Under the pieces are notes generated by a model. It was not told the DNA's origin, made no database searches, and saw nothing but the letters and a program-made list of their open reading frames with translations. Positions 1-5,942 of a stretch of DNA of 8,516 nucleotides are shown in pieces (the stretch's first letter is position 1; each line of letters begins with the position of its first letter). Source of the DNA: DATFLL01 sp035267785 (GTDB lineage: Bacteria; Pseudomonadota; Gammaproteobacteria; DATFLL01); the NCBI GenBank assembly GCA_035267785.1, contig DATFLL010000063.1, forward strand, positions 1 to 8,516, read 5' to 3'. The position numbers and the translations under genes were made by a program.

Positions 1-35
1 AAAACCCCGGCCGCTTGGACCACGACCGAGGTTTT
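1..35 (-). terminator. Rho-independent terminator downstream of tRNA-Gly (at window edge)
   Basis: Read on the minus strand, this is an A-tract, an 8-bp stem (CCUCGGUC pairing with GGCCGGGG, with two G-U wobbles), an 11-nt loop and then UUUU at the window edge. The wobbles pair only in minus-strand RNA, so the structure favours terminating the transcript that carries tRNA-Gly. The U-tract may continue outside the window. A competing small hairpin (CGAGG-TTTT-CCTCG, 27-40) overlaps its 5' side. Confidence 0.65.
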
Positions 36-53
36 CCTCGAAAAGCCGTTAAC

Positions 54-129
<76 letters not shown>

Positions 130-147
130 CTCGTTACGAAGCTCGCT

Positions 148-175
148 ATTGTAAACATCAGCCCTGTCCTGTCAA
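148..175 (-). promoter_or_regulatory. Near-consensus sigma70 promoter of tRNA-Gly
   Basis: On the minus strand TTGACA (170-175) is followed after 16 bp by TACAAT (148-153), with transcription expected to start about 12 nt before the mature tRNA 5' end at 129. The stretch after the -10 box (AGCGAGC) is G+C-rich, as in the discriminators of stringently controlled stable-RNA promoters. The tRNA can therefore be transcribed independently of pgsA. A small hairpin (AGCCG-GAA-CGGCT, 175-187) lies between the pgsA stop and the -35 box. Confidence 0.8.
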
Positions 176-189
176 GCCGTTCCGGCTGC

Positions 190-762
190 TCAATCCTCGG
201 CCCCGGGCGGGGGATCGAGCAGCAGCGGCCAGGCAGCCCGGGCATAGACGTAGGCCGACCACAGGGTCAGGATCGCCGCCAGATACAGCAGGGCGATACC
301 CGCGTCCTCTGTGGGAAATGCACCCACCGGATGGCGGTACAGGAGCATGACCAGAGCGGCCATCTGGGCCGTGGTCTTGATCTTGCCGACGAACGATACC
401 GCCACCTTGGCCCGCTCGCCGATCTTGGCCATCCACTCGCGCAGGGCCGAAATGGTGATCTCCCGGCCTATGATCACGGCGGCCGGCACCGCCAGCACGA
501 GGCCGGGCTTTTCGCTGACCAGCAGGACCAGCGCCACCGCCACCATCAGCTTGTCGGCCACCGGGTCGAGGAAGGCGCCAAAGGAGGACATCTGACCCAG
601 GCGCCGCGCGAGATAGCCATCGAGCCAGTCGGTCACCCCGGCCAGGGCGAAGACCACCGCGGCTGCGATGTCCGACCAGTTGAAGGGCATGTAGAAGACC
701 AGCACGAACACCGGGATCAGGATGATCCGCAGCAGGGTCAGCTTGTTGGGCAGATTCCACAT
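190..762 (-). CDS. pgsA: CDP-diacylglycerol--glycerol-3-phosphate 3-phosphatidyltransferase PgsA
   Basis: This membrane enzyme makes phosphatidylglycerophosphate from CDP-diacylglycerol and glycerol 3-phosphate, the committed step to phosphatidylglycerol and cardiolipin. The 190-residue product carries the full CDP-alcohol phosphotransferase motif D-x2-DG-x2-AR-x8-G-x3-D-x3-D at residues 45-70 (D45, D48, G49, A52, R53, G62, D66, D70), which binds the divalent metal and the CDP moiety. Hydrophobic segments around 8-24, 32-42, 71-98 and 158-180 fit the family's multi-pass topology, and the length is normal for the family. The N-terminus MWNLPNKLTLLRI is typical of PgsA. It starts 22 bp after the uvrC stop, so the two are probably co-transcribed, as in enterobacteria. 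Nothing is broken or missing. Confidence 0.96.
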   Translation of the reverse strand: MWNLPNKLTLLRIILIPVFVLVFYMPFNWSDIAAAVVFALAGVTDWLDGYLARRLGQMSSFGAFLDPVADKLMVAVALVLLVSEKPGLVLAVPAAVIIGREITISALREWMAKIGERAKVAVSFVGKIKTTAQMAALVMLLYRHPVGAFPTEDAGIALLYLAAILTLWSAYVYARAAWPLLLDPPPGAED

Positions 763-784
763 GATCTCGCGTCCTGCTCGGCTC

Positions 785-2656
785 CTATTGTCCGTCGGCG
801 TGGAATGCGTCGTAGATACGCTGGGCCAGCTGGCGGCTGATCCCCGTGACGTTGGCCAGGTCCTCGACCCCGGCGCGCGCGACCTCCTGCAGGCCGCCGA
901 ACTGGCGCAGCAGCTGCTGGCGCCGCTTGGGCCCCAGGCCCGGGATTTCCTCGAGCACCGAGGTCGTGCGCCGCTTGCCGCGGCGCTGGCGATGGCCGGT
1001 GATGGCGAAGCGGTGGGCCTCGTCGCGGATCTGCTGAATCAAATGCAGCGCCGGCGAATCCGGGGGCAGTATAAGCTCGGTGCCGGGACCGGACAAGCAA
1101 AGGGTCTCCTGCCCCGGCCGGCGTGCCGGGCCCTTGGCCACGCCGATGACGTTGACGCCGGCGATCTGCAGTTCCTGCATCACGTCCACGGCCTGGGCCA
1201 CCTGCCCCGCCCCGCCGTCGATGAACAGGATGTCGGGCAGTTTGCCCTCCCCGTCGCGCAGGCGGCGAAAGCGGCGCAGCAGCGCCTGGTGCATGGCGCC
1301 GTAGTCGTCGCCGGGCGTGACGCCCTCGATATTGAACCGCCGGTAGTCCGATTTGAGAGGTCCGTTGGTGTCGAAGACCACACAGGAGGCCACCGGCGCC
1401 TCGCCCATGGTGTGGCTGATGTCGAAACATTCCAGCCGCGACGGCAGCTCGTCCAATGACAGCGCCTCCTGCAGTGCCTCGAAGCGCTGTCCCATGGTGG
1501 CGCGGGAGTTGATGCGCGCCTCGAGCGCGATCTCGGCATTGGCCTGGGCCATCTTCAGCCAGCGGGCCCGATCGCCGCGCACGCGGCTGGCGATGCTCAC
1601 CTTGCGCCCCGCCTCGGCGCCCAGCACAGACTCCAACAGTTCGGTGTCCTCGGGGGCCGGGCTGACCAGGATCTGCTCGGGCACCTCATGCGCGGTGCCG
1701 CGGCCCTCGGCGGTCAGATAGTACTGCGGCAGGAAGGCCTCGATGAGCGCCGCGGGATCGGCATCCTCGGCGTTGCGCAGGAAGAAGGTCTTGTTGCCGA
1801 GATTGCGCCCGGCACGGATATAGAACACCTGCACACAGCCCAGCCCCGCGCGGCTGGCCGCGGCGATCACGTCGAGGTCCCCGCCCTGGCCGCTGACGTA
1901 CTGGCGCTCCTGCACGCGGCGCAGGCTGGCGATCTGATCGCGGAAGCGCGCCGCCTGCTCGAAGTCCAGCGCCTCGGCCGAGCGCTCCATGCGCCGCACC
2001 AGCTCATCGATGACCTCGCTGTCCTTGCCCTCCAGGAACATGACCACGTGGCGCACGTCCTCGCCATAGTCCGCCTTGTCGACATACCCCACGCACGGCG
2101 CAGTGCAGCGCTTGATCTGATACTGCAGGCAGGGCCGGGAGCGGTTGCGGTAGAAGCTGTCCTCGCACTGGCGCACCGGGAAGACCTTCTGCAGCAGGTT
2201 CAGCGTCTCGCGCACGGCCCCCGCGCTCGGATACGGCCCGAAGTAACGCCCCTTGCCGCTGCGCGCCCCGCGGTGGAAGCCCAGCCGCGGGAAGTCCTGG
2301 TCCGTGCTGAGATAGATATAAGGATAGCTCTTGTCGTCGCGCAGCAGAACGTTGTAGCGCGGGCGCAGCTCCTTGATGAGGTGGTTCTCGAGGATCAGCG
2401 CCTCGTTCTCGGTGTGCGTGACCGTGACCTCCACGCCCTGGACCTGGCCCATCAGCGCCCGGGTCTTGGGGTGGGTGATCGTCTTTTGGAAATAACTGGA
2501 GACGCGCTTTTTGAGATTGCGCGCCTTGCCGACATAGAGCACCTCGCCGCCGGCGTCGAGCATGCGGTAGACCCCCGGGGCGTTGGTCAGGGTGGCGAGG
2601 AAGGCCTTGGCGTCGAAGGCGGCCTCGGATTGGGACGGGTGCTGGGGCTCGCTCAT
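785..2656 (-). CDS. uvrC: UvrABC excinuclease subunit C
   Basis: UvrC makes the two incisions around a DNA lesion in nucleotide excision repair after UvrA/UvrB loading. The 623-residue protein shows the full order: a GIY-YIG nuclease (GVY at 28-30, LYVGK at 40-44, R46) for the 3' cut; four cysteines at C164-x11-C176-x7-C184-x3-C188, the spacing of the UvrC iron-sulfur ligands; a UVR helical domain near 205-250; an RNase H-like nuclease with D412 (FDISH), D480 (FIDGGAGQ) and H548 (DEAHRF) for the 5' cut; and C-terminal helix-hairpin-helix repeats from about 567 to 620. The ATG follows the upstream glycosylase stop by 19 bp without a clear Shine-Dalgarno, which suggests translational coupling. 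The gene is intact and its length is normal. Confidence 0.98.
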   Translation of the reverse strand: MSEPQHPSQSEAAFDAKAFLATLTNAPGVYRMLDAGGEVLYVGKARNLKKRVSSYFQKTITHPKTRALMGQVQGVEVTVTHTENEALILENHLIKELRPRYNVLLRDDKSYPYIYLSTDQDFPRLGFHRGARSGKGRYFGPYPSAGAVRETLNLLQKVFPVRQCEDSFYRNRSRPCLQYQIKRCTAPCVGYVDKADYGEDVRHVVMFLEGKDSEVIDELVRRMERSAEALDFEQAARFRDQIASLRRVQERQYVSGQGGDLDVIAAASRAGLGCVQVFYIRAGRNLGNKTFFLRNAEDADPAALIEAFLPQYYLTAEGRGTAHEVPEQILVSPAPEDTELLESVLGAEAGRKVSIASRVRGDRARWLKMAQANAEIALEARINSRATMGQRFEALQEALSLDELPSRLECFDISHTMGEAPVASCVVFDTNGPLKSDYRRFNIEGVTPGDDYGAMHQALLRRFRRLRDGEGKLPDILFIDGGAGQVAQAVDVMQELQIAGVNVIGVAKGPARRPGQETLCLSGPGTELILPPDSPALHLIQQIRDEAHRFAITGHRQRRGKRRTTSVLEEIPGLGPKRRQQLLRQFGGLQEVARAGVEDLANVTGISRQLAQRIYDAFHADGQ

Positions 2657-2675
2657 GGCGGTCGATGGCGGCGGC

Positions 2676-3320
2676 TCAGGCGGGGATCAGTCGTCGTACC
2701 TGCCTGAACACGCTGCGGAACATGGCCTCGGTCAGTCGGCCGGTCTGCGTGTTGTAGCGGCTGCAGTGATAGGAGTCGATCAGCCAGCGGCCTTCGGGCA
2801 GCCGATGTTTGGCGCCGTGGCCGAACTTGTGCTCGGAGAGCTTGAGGCCGGTGGCGCGCAGCACGGCCCCATGGGCGATGCTGCCCAGGGCCAGCACCAC
2901 GGTCTTGGGACCGAGGGCGGCGATCTCCTCGGCGAGGAAGGCGTTGCAGGTGCGCACCTCCTGCCCCGTGGGCTTGTTCTCCGGGGGCAGACACTTGACC
3001 GCGTTGGTGATGCGACAGCCCTTGAGCCTGAGACCGTCGTCGGGGCTGGTGCCGTCGGGCTGATTGGAAAACCCGAACTCGTGCAGGGTCCGGTAGAGCA
3101 GGATGCCGGCGAAGTCTCCCGTAAAGGGGCGCCCCGTGGCATTGGCCCCATGCATGCCCGGCGCCAGCCCCACGACCAGCAGCTTGGGGCGCGCGACGCC
3201 GAACGGCGCCACGGGGCGGGCGTGATAGTCGGGATACTCCTCGCGCACCGCCGCCAGGTGGGCGGCCAGACGCGGACAGCGCCGGCAGTCGGGATCGAAG
3301 CTGGCAATCGGCTTAGTCAT
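2676..3320 (-). CDS. Family 5 (UDGb-type) uracil-DNA glycosylase
   Basis: This should be a base-excision repair enzyme that removes uracil, and in some family 5 members other deaminated bases, from DNA. In the 214-residue product the active-site motif GLAPG (51-55) continues as GANATGRPFTGD (58-69), the family 5 form, which lacks the catalytic Asp/Asn of family 1. Four cysteines, C12-x2-C15, C110 and C125, fit the iron-sulfur ligands of families 4 and 5. The third motif reads YHCSRYNTQTG (184-194), with H185 at the minor-groove loop and Cys where Pro is common. Family 4 is the alternative, but the GANATGRPFTGD block argues for family 5. It precedes uvrC by 19 bp, giving a repair pair in one likely operon. 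Only a weak ribosome site (AAGAG) precedes the ATG. Confidence 0.92.
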   Translation of the reverse strand: MTKPIASFDPDCRRCPRLAAHLAAVREEYPDYHARPVAPFGVARPKLLVVGLAPGMHGANATGRPFTGDFAGILLYRTLHEFGFSNQPDGTSPDDGLRLKGCRITNAVKCLPPENKPTGQEVRTCNAFLAEEIAALGPKTVVLALGSIAHGAVLRATGLKLSEHKFGHGAKHRLPEGRWLIDSYHCSRYNTQTGRLTEAMFRSVFRQVRRLIPA

Positions 3321-3330
3321 CTCTTGCTTG

Positions 3331-3357
3331 TCTGGTGCGTATCTGGTGCGTATCTGG
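3331..3357. repeat. 11-bp tandem repeat, about 2.5 copies
   Basis: TCTGGTGCGTA occurs at 3331-3341 and again at 3342-3352, followed by TCTGG (3353-3357). It sits just upstream of the glycosylase start, in what should be its 5' leader or promoter. On the minus strand each unit contains GATACG, a loose -10 resemblance, but no matching -35 box was found. It may be replication slippage or a duplicated operator half-site. Confidence 0.7.
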
Positions 3358-3401
3358 CATGGACGCCGCCCGGTCGCATCGAGCGACGTCGATCAGGCTT
3401 G

Positions 3402-3428
3402 CGCGGCACCCGATGGCGGGGTGCCGCG
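3402..3428. promoter_or_regulatory. Perfect 10-bp inverted repeat upstream of a -10-like box
   Basis: CGCGGCACCC (3402-3411) and its exact complement GGGTGCCGCG (3419-3428) are separated by a 7-nt loop. No T-tract follows on either strand, so it does not look like a terminator. On the plus strand a -10-like TATGAT lies at 3444-3449, which puts the expected -35 position (about 3421-3426) inside the right arm. It could be an operator for the receiver-like gene downstream. No good -35 hexamer is visible, so the promoter assignment is weak. Confidence 0.45.
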
Positions 3429-3487
3429 GCGCGGGCGGCGCGCTATGATGAGGCCATTACGAAAACAACAACTGGAAGGATAACGAT

Positions 3488-3544
3488 TTGGTCCGCAGGC
3501 GTAAATCACAAGGCTCCAATGCGGTGCGCCGCCGTGGCAGTTGA
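3488..3544 (+). CDS. Possible 18-residue Arg-rich leader peptide (TTG start)
   Basis: A strong Shine-Dalgarno-like GGAAGGA (3474-3480) lies 7 nt before a TTG codon that opens an 18-codon frame, MVRRRKSQGSNAVRRRGS, ending in TGA at 3542-3544. The peptide is very basic (seven Arg, one Lys). It overlaps the start of the next gene in another frame. The same ribosome site also fits an in-frame ATT start of that gene, so the peptide may be incidental. Confidence 0.25.
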   Translation: MVRRRKSQGSNAVRRRGS

Positions 3545-3944
3545 GGGAAAACCCCGCCTGCTGGCGGTGATGGAGCTCGGCGGGTGTGCCGACCTGGTAC
3601 CCGCGGCCCAGGCCGCCGGCTTCGAGGTCACGCCCTGCCCCACCATGCGCAAGGCCCTGAACCTGCTCGGCAAGGTCAAACCCGACGTGGTCGCGGCGGA
3701 GTTTCTATACGGTCCCGTCTACGGCTCGCGCATCAGCAACTTCGAGACGCTGATGGCCGGGATGCAGCGCCACGTACCGGACGCCAAGCTCATCGCCCTG
3801 TTGGAACGGGCCGACGCGGCCCACCTCGATCAACTGGCCGAGCGCTTTGCCGTCTTCGAGCGCGTCTACCTCCCGGCCGATCGTGCGGTGCTGGTAACGA
3901 AACTGGCCGAGACGCTGCGCACGGCGCGTGCGCCATCGGATTGA
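3519..3944 (+). CDS. Receiver-like (CheY-fold) protein without phosphoacceptor Asp
   Basis: I do not recognise a named family. The 141-residue product looks like a lone alpha/beta receiver-type domain from about residue 11: a first strand (PRLLAVMEL), a helix, a second strand (GFEVTPC), KPDVVAAEF at 54-62 where receivers have the phosphoacceptor strand, then DAKLIALL (88-95) and VYLPADRAVLVTKLAETL near the C-terminus. Where a receiver has Asp this protein has Glu (E61), and the usual Lys of the fifth strand is not evident, so phosphorylation control is unlikely. There is no output domain. The ATG at 3519 has AAGG 5 nt upstream; a GTG at 3534 is an alternative, and a strong ribosome site at 3474-3480 hints at a start further upstream. 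It converges on the next gene with a 12-bp gap. The receiver fold is inferred from sequence pattern only. Confidence 0.72.
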   Translation: MRCAAVAVEGKPRLLAVMELGGCADLVPAAQAAGFEVTPCPTMRKALNLLGKVKPDVVAAEFLYGPVYGSRISNFETLMAGMQRHVPDAKLIALLERADAAHLDQLAERFAVFERVYLPADRAVLVTKLAETLRTARAPSD

Positions 3945-3956
3945 CTGGAAAGCACG

Positions 3957-4292
3957 TCAGACGGCTCCCGCCACGCCGTCGAATTCCGTGGTGCTCATAT
4001 CGCCGTCGTTGACGATCCGGATGCCGGTCACGCCCGGCATGCGGCTGAGGATGTAGCCTGCCATCATCATGGCCAGCGCCTCGTTCTCGGTGTGCAGGGC
4101 GGTCAATATCTTGTCGGCGGCGATCTGGCAGCGCTGCAGGGTGCCGGGCTGCTCGACCCATTCGCGGCTCATCTGCCAGCCCTGGTCCATGTCGGCGTCC
4201 ATGCGCGCGAAAAAGTCCTCGCCCTCGGCGACGACATCGTCCGGGACTTCGACTTGGTACTGGTCGGCATCGACCGTGATGGTCAGTTCCAT
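3957..4292 (-). CDS. Conserved-looking small acidic protein of unknown function
   Basis: The function is not recognised. The 111-residue product is acidic and soluble-looking, without signal peptide or membrane segment. It opens with a beta-like stretch (MELTITVDADQYQVEVP), continues with a helical Asp/Met/Trp-rich region (residues 24-50, including DADMDQGWQMSREW), then a long helix (52-85) containing one cysteine (C55) and MMMAGY, and ends with VTGIRIVNDGDMSTTEF. The ATG at 4290-4292 is supported by GGGGGAG shortly upstream. It is convergent with the receiver-like gene and divergent from the hydroxylase gene. Composition and codon usage match the surrounding genes, which supports it as a real gene. 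Confidence 0.78.
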   Translation of the reverse strand: MELTITVDADQYQVEVPDDVVAEGEDFFARMDADMDQGWQMSREWVEQPGTLQRCQIAADKILTALHTENEALAMMMAGYILSRMPGVTGIRIVNDGDMSTTEFDGVAGAV

Positions 4293-4372
4293 GGCGGCTC
4301 CCCCATTCGCGCTGTTTCGCCCAAGCTTATTTCGTTATCGCGGCCCCGGGCCAGCCTATCCCCGGCGGCGTA

Positions 4373-4401
4373 TTCCGTTGGCACCCCGCGCCCGTTACAG
4401 T
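4373..4401 (+). promoter_or_regulatory. Weak sigma70-like promoter candidate for the PKHD hydroxylase
   Basis: TTCCGT (4373-4378) and TACAGT (4396-4401) are separated by 17 bp, about 50 nt upstream of the chosen ATG. The -10 is a fair match and the -35 is poor. No Fur-box-like AT-rich dyad was recognised nearby, although relatives of this hydroxylase are often iron-regulated. Confidence 0.25.
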
Positions 4402-4453
4402 GTCGGTCTGTCACAATGCACCGGAGACGGATCCGGCTACTGGAGTCGAAGCG

Positions 4454-5125
4454 ATGCTGTTACACATCCCCGCGGTCGTGGGCCGCGCCGAGCTCGAGGC
4501 CGTCCGTGAGCTGCTCGCCGAGGCGCGGTTCGTGGACGGGCGCCTGTCGGCCGGCAAGGCCGCCCGGCGCGTCAAGCGCAACGAGGAGCTCGAACCCGAC
4601 CCGCGGCTGATCGACCGTCTGAACGCCATGGTCATGACGCCGCTCGTCCAGCATCCCCTGTATCAAAGCGCGGCCCTGCCGCTGCGCATCGCCTCGCCCT
4701 TCTACGCGCGCTATACACCGGGCATGTCCTACGGCCAGCATATCGACGACCCGGTCATGGGCACCGGCGAGCGCTACCGCTCCGATGTTTCGATCACCGT
4801 GTTTCTGAACGCGCCCGAAGACTATGACGGCGGCGAGCTCGTCATCCGCGGCGCCTTCGGCGATACCACCGTGAAACTGCCCGCCGGCGACGCGGTGTTG
4901 TATCCCTCCTCCAGCCTGCACCGCGTGGCCGAAGTGACGCGAGGCGAACGCCTGGTGGCCGTGACCTGGGTGCAGAGCCTGGTGCGCGAACCCGCCCGGC
5001 GCGAGCTGCTGCACGAGCTGAACCTGGCACGCGAGCATTTGCTGAGCGAGGCCCCCGAGGCGGACGCCACCGCCCACGTTGACCACGCCTATGTCAATCT
5101 GGTGCGGATGTGGTCGGAGGTCTGA
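4454..5125 (+). CDS. PKHD-type Fe(II)/2-oxoglutarate hydroxylase (PiuC/YbiX family)
   Basis: This is a non-haem iron dioxygenase of the prolyl 4-hydroxylase-like family that includes E. coli YbiX and Pseudomonas PiuC, which are often linked to iron uptake; the substrate is not known. I chose the ATG at 4454, giving 223 residues, because the family starts with a MLLHIP-like strand and TGGAG lies 8 nt upstream; an earlier ATG at 4400 would add 18 unrelated residues. The metal triad is H96-x-D98 (YGQHIDDP) and H156 (SSLHRV), and R166 is placed to bind 2-oxoglutarate. The core also shows SDVSITVFLN (110-119) and DGGELVI (125-131). The C-terminal part (about 175-223) is helical, as in PiuC. It ends convergently with the 67-residue gene across a strong terminator. 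No siderophore receptor gene is in the window. Confidence 0.93.
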   Translation: MLLHIPAVVGRAELEAVRELLAEARFVDGRLSAGKAARRVKRNEELEPDPRLIDRLNAMVMTPLVQHPLYQSAALPLRIASPFYARYTPGMSYGQHIDDPVMGTGERYRSDVSITVFLNAPEDYDGGELVIRGAFGDTTVKLPAGDAVLYPSSSLHRVAEVTRGERLVAVTWVQSLVREPARRELLHELNLAREHLLSEAPEADATAHVDHAYVNLVRMWSEV

Positions 5126-5140
5126 TCAGGCTGAAAATGC

Positions 5141-5186
5141 AAAAACGCCGCCGGCACCGAGAGTCGTATCCCGGTGCCGGCGGCGT
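5141..5186 (-). terminator. Strong Rho-independent terminator of the minus-strand dsr-linked cluster
   Basis: A perfect 15-bp G+C-rich stem (5145-5159 with 5172-5186) closes a 12-nt loop. On the minus strand it is followed by a run of U (5141-5145) and, after GCA, more U, so it terminates the cluster that ends at 5200. On the plus strand no T-tract follows, but the hairpin may also slow read-through from the hydroxylase gene. Confidence 0.9.
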
Positions 5187-5199
5187 CGTCAGCTGAAGC

Positions 5200-5403
5200 T
5201 CAGCGCTTGGACCCGGCCTCTTCGTGGGCCATGTCCACCACCTTCATCGCCAGGTCGCGGCATTCCTGGCGGTAGCTGTGCAGGGGATGACCCTCGGGGG
5301 CGGCGAAATAATCCTGAGGATCGACGCCGTCTTTGTGCTCGTAATCCTGGAACATCTTCTGCATTTCCAGCATCTTCTTGATAAGCTTCTGTTTTTCGCT
5401 CAT
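5200..5403 (-). CDS. 67-residue protein of unknown function, next to the DsrC-like gene
   Basis: The product is soluble and charged, without membrane segments or signal. It has an N-terminal amphipathic helix rich in Lys and Met (MSEKQKLIKKMLEMQKMF), a central stretch YEHKDGVDPQDYFAAPEGHPLHSYR (residues 21-45), and a C-terminal helix (49-62) with one cysteine (C48). I recall similar short proteins near dsrC-type genes in sulfur-oxidising bacteria, but no function is known to me. I chose the internal ATG at 5403 because GAGG lies 8 nt upstream and the 23 extra residues from an earlier ATG look like non-coding leader. It is 117 bp downstream of the DsrC-like gene and last before the terminator. 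It could be a partner or adaptor of that protein, which is inference. Confidence 0.82.
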   Translation of the reverse strand: MSEKQKLIKKMLEMQKMFQDYEHKDGVDPQDYFAAPEGHPLHSYRQECRDLAMKVVDMAHEEAGSKR

Positions 5404-5443
5404 GTCTGGTGCCTCGTTCACGCTGTGGTGATGGAAATCCTGG

Positions 5444-5466
5444 CCGCACCTTAGCCCAGGGTGCGG
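5444..5466 (-). other. Stem-loop in the leader of the 67-residue gene
   Basis: CCGCACC (5444-5450) pairs with GGTGCGG (5460-5466) around a 9-nt loop; a bulged base would allow two more G-C pairs outside. No U-tract follows on the minus strand, so it is not an intrinsic terminator. It lies about 40 nt upstream of the start codon and could be an mRNA stability or processing element. Confidence 0.45.
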
Positions 5467-5502
5467 GCCCACTCCATATCCAATTTGGCCTATACGCGGA
5501 GC

Positions 5503-5522
5503 AATCGCGCCGGGGCGCGATT
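5503..5522 (-). other. G+C-rich stem-loop spanning the DsrC-like stop codon
   Basis: AATCGCGCC (5503-5511) and its complement GGCGCGATT (5514-5522) form an almost loop-free palindrome (realistically 8 bp with a 4-nt loop). It covers part of the TAA stop of the DsrC-like gene. No U-tract follows on the minus strand, so it is more likely a 3'-end stabiliser or cleavage site than a terminator. Confidence 0.5.
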
Positions 5523-5856
5523 AGTAACCGCCCTTGCGCCGGCTCTCCGGCAGCCCGGCGATGCGTCCGCCCTGCTTGCTCGGGTCGCCCGGGAACAGCG
5601 CATAGAGCGACTTGGCGTCGACCTTCTCGCCGTCCCAGATATCGGCCATGCCCTTGACCATGGTGCGCGTGTTGGGCTGGTTGCCCCCATTGTCAAAATA
5701 TTCGTCGCGCAGGTACTTGATGACGTCCCAATGCCGGTCGGTCAGCTCGATACCCTCTTCGGCGGCGATGGCATGCGCTATCTCCTCGTTCCAGTCTTCC
5801 TGGTTCTCGAGAAAGCCCGTGGCCGTGGTCGCAATGGTCTTGCCTCCTACCTCCAT
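5521..5856 (-). CDS. DsrC/TusE-family protein lacking both C-terminal cysteines (RspA-like)
   Basis: The 111-residue protein has the DsrC/TusE fold signature: VGGKTIAT (3-10), GFLENQEDWNEEIA (14-27), ELTDRHWDVIKYLRDEY (37-53) and SLYALFPGDPSKQGGRIAGLP (83-103). True DsrC carries sulfur on two C-terminal cysteines; TusE keeps the penultimate one. Here the upstream cysteine position (normally in a CKIAGLP context) is G97 and the penultimate position is G110 in the ending GGY, so it cannot act as a thiol sulfur carrier. Cysteine-less paralogues have been called RspA and proposed to be regulatory. The ATG at 5856 is preceded by GGAGG. It follows the Cas6-like gene by 86 bp containing a stem-loop. 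Its place close to dsrA supports a role in dissimilatory sulfur metabolism; the mechanism is unknown. Confidence 0.92.
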   Translation of the reverse strand: MEVGGKTIATTATGFLENQEDWNEEIAHAIAAEEGIELTDRHWDVIKYLRDEYFDNGGNQPNTRTMVKGMADIWDGEKVDAKSLYALFPGDPSKQGGRIAGLPESRRKGGY

Positions 5857-5882
5857 AGTCCTCCAACCCTCCTCTCACTCTC

Positions 5883-5932
5883 GGTTTTTTGGATCGGCCT
5901 GCGCGCAGTGCAGACCGTGCGTTGAAAAAACC
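5883..5932 (-). other. Long inverted repeat with inner hairpin between the cas6-like and dsrC-like genes
   Basis: GGTTTTTT (5883-5890) and AAAAAACC (5925-5932) are exact complements. Inside them, on the minus strand, GGUCUGC pairs with GCAGGCC (7 bp, one G-U) around a 7-nt loop (5896-5916). The whole forms a stacked structure filling most of the 86-bp gap. The U-run after the Cas6-like stop has only a weak upstream stem, so partial termination is possible but not convincing. It may be a processing or regulatory structure that sets the expression of the DsrC-like gene. Confidence 0.5.
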
Positions 5933-5942
5933 CTTGGCGCTA

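Noticed and set aside
27..40. Hairpin CGAGG-TTTT-CCTCG as a separate terminator
   Set aside because: The A-run lies on the wrong side for a plus-strand terminator, and on the minus strand no U-tract follows; the 1-35 hairpin is the better structure.
3329..5412. TGTCTGGTGC shared by the leaders of the glycosylase (3329-3338) and 67-residue (5403-5412) genes
   Set aside because: An exact 10-mer shared between two places is expected many times by chance in 8.5 kb, and nothing else around it matches.
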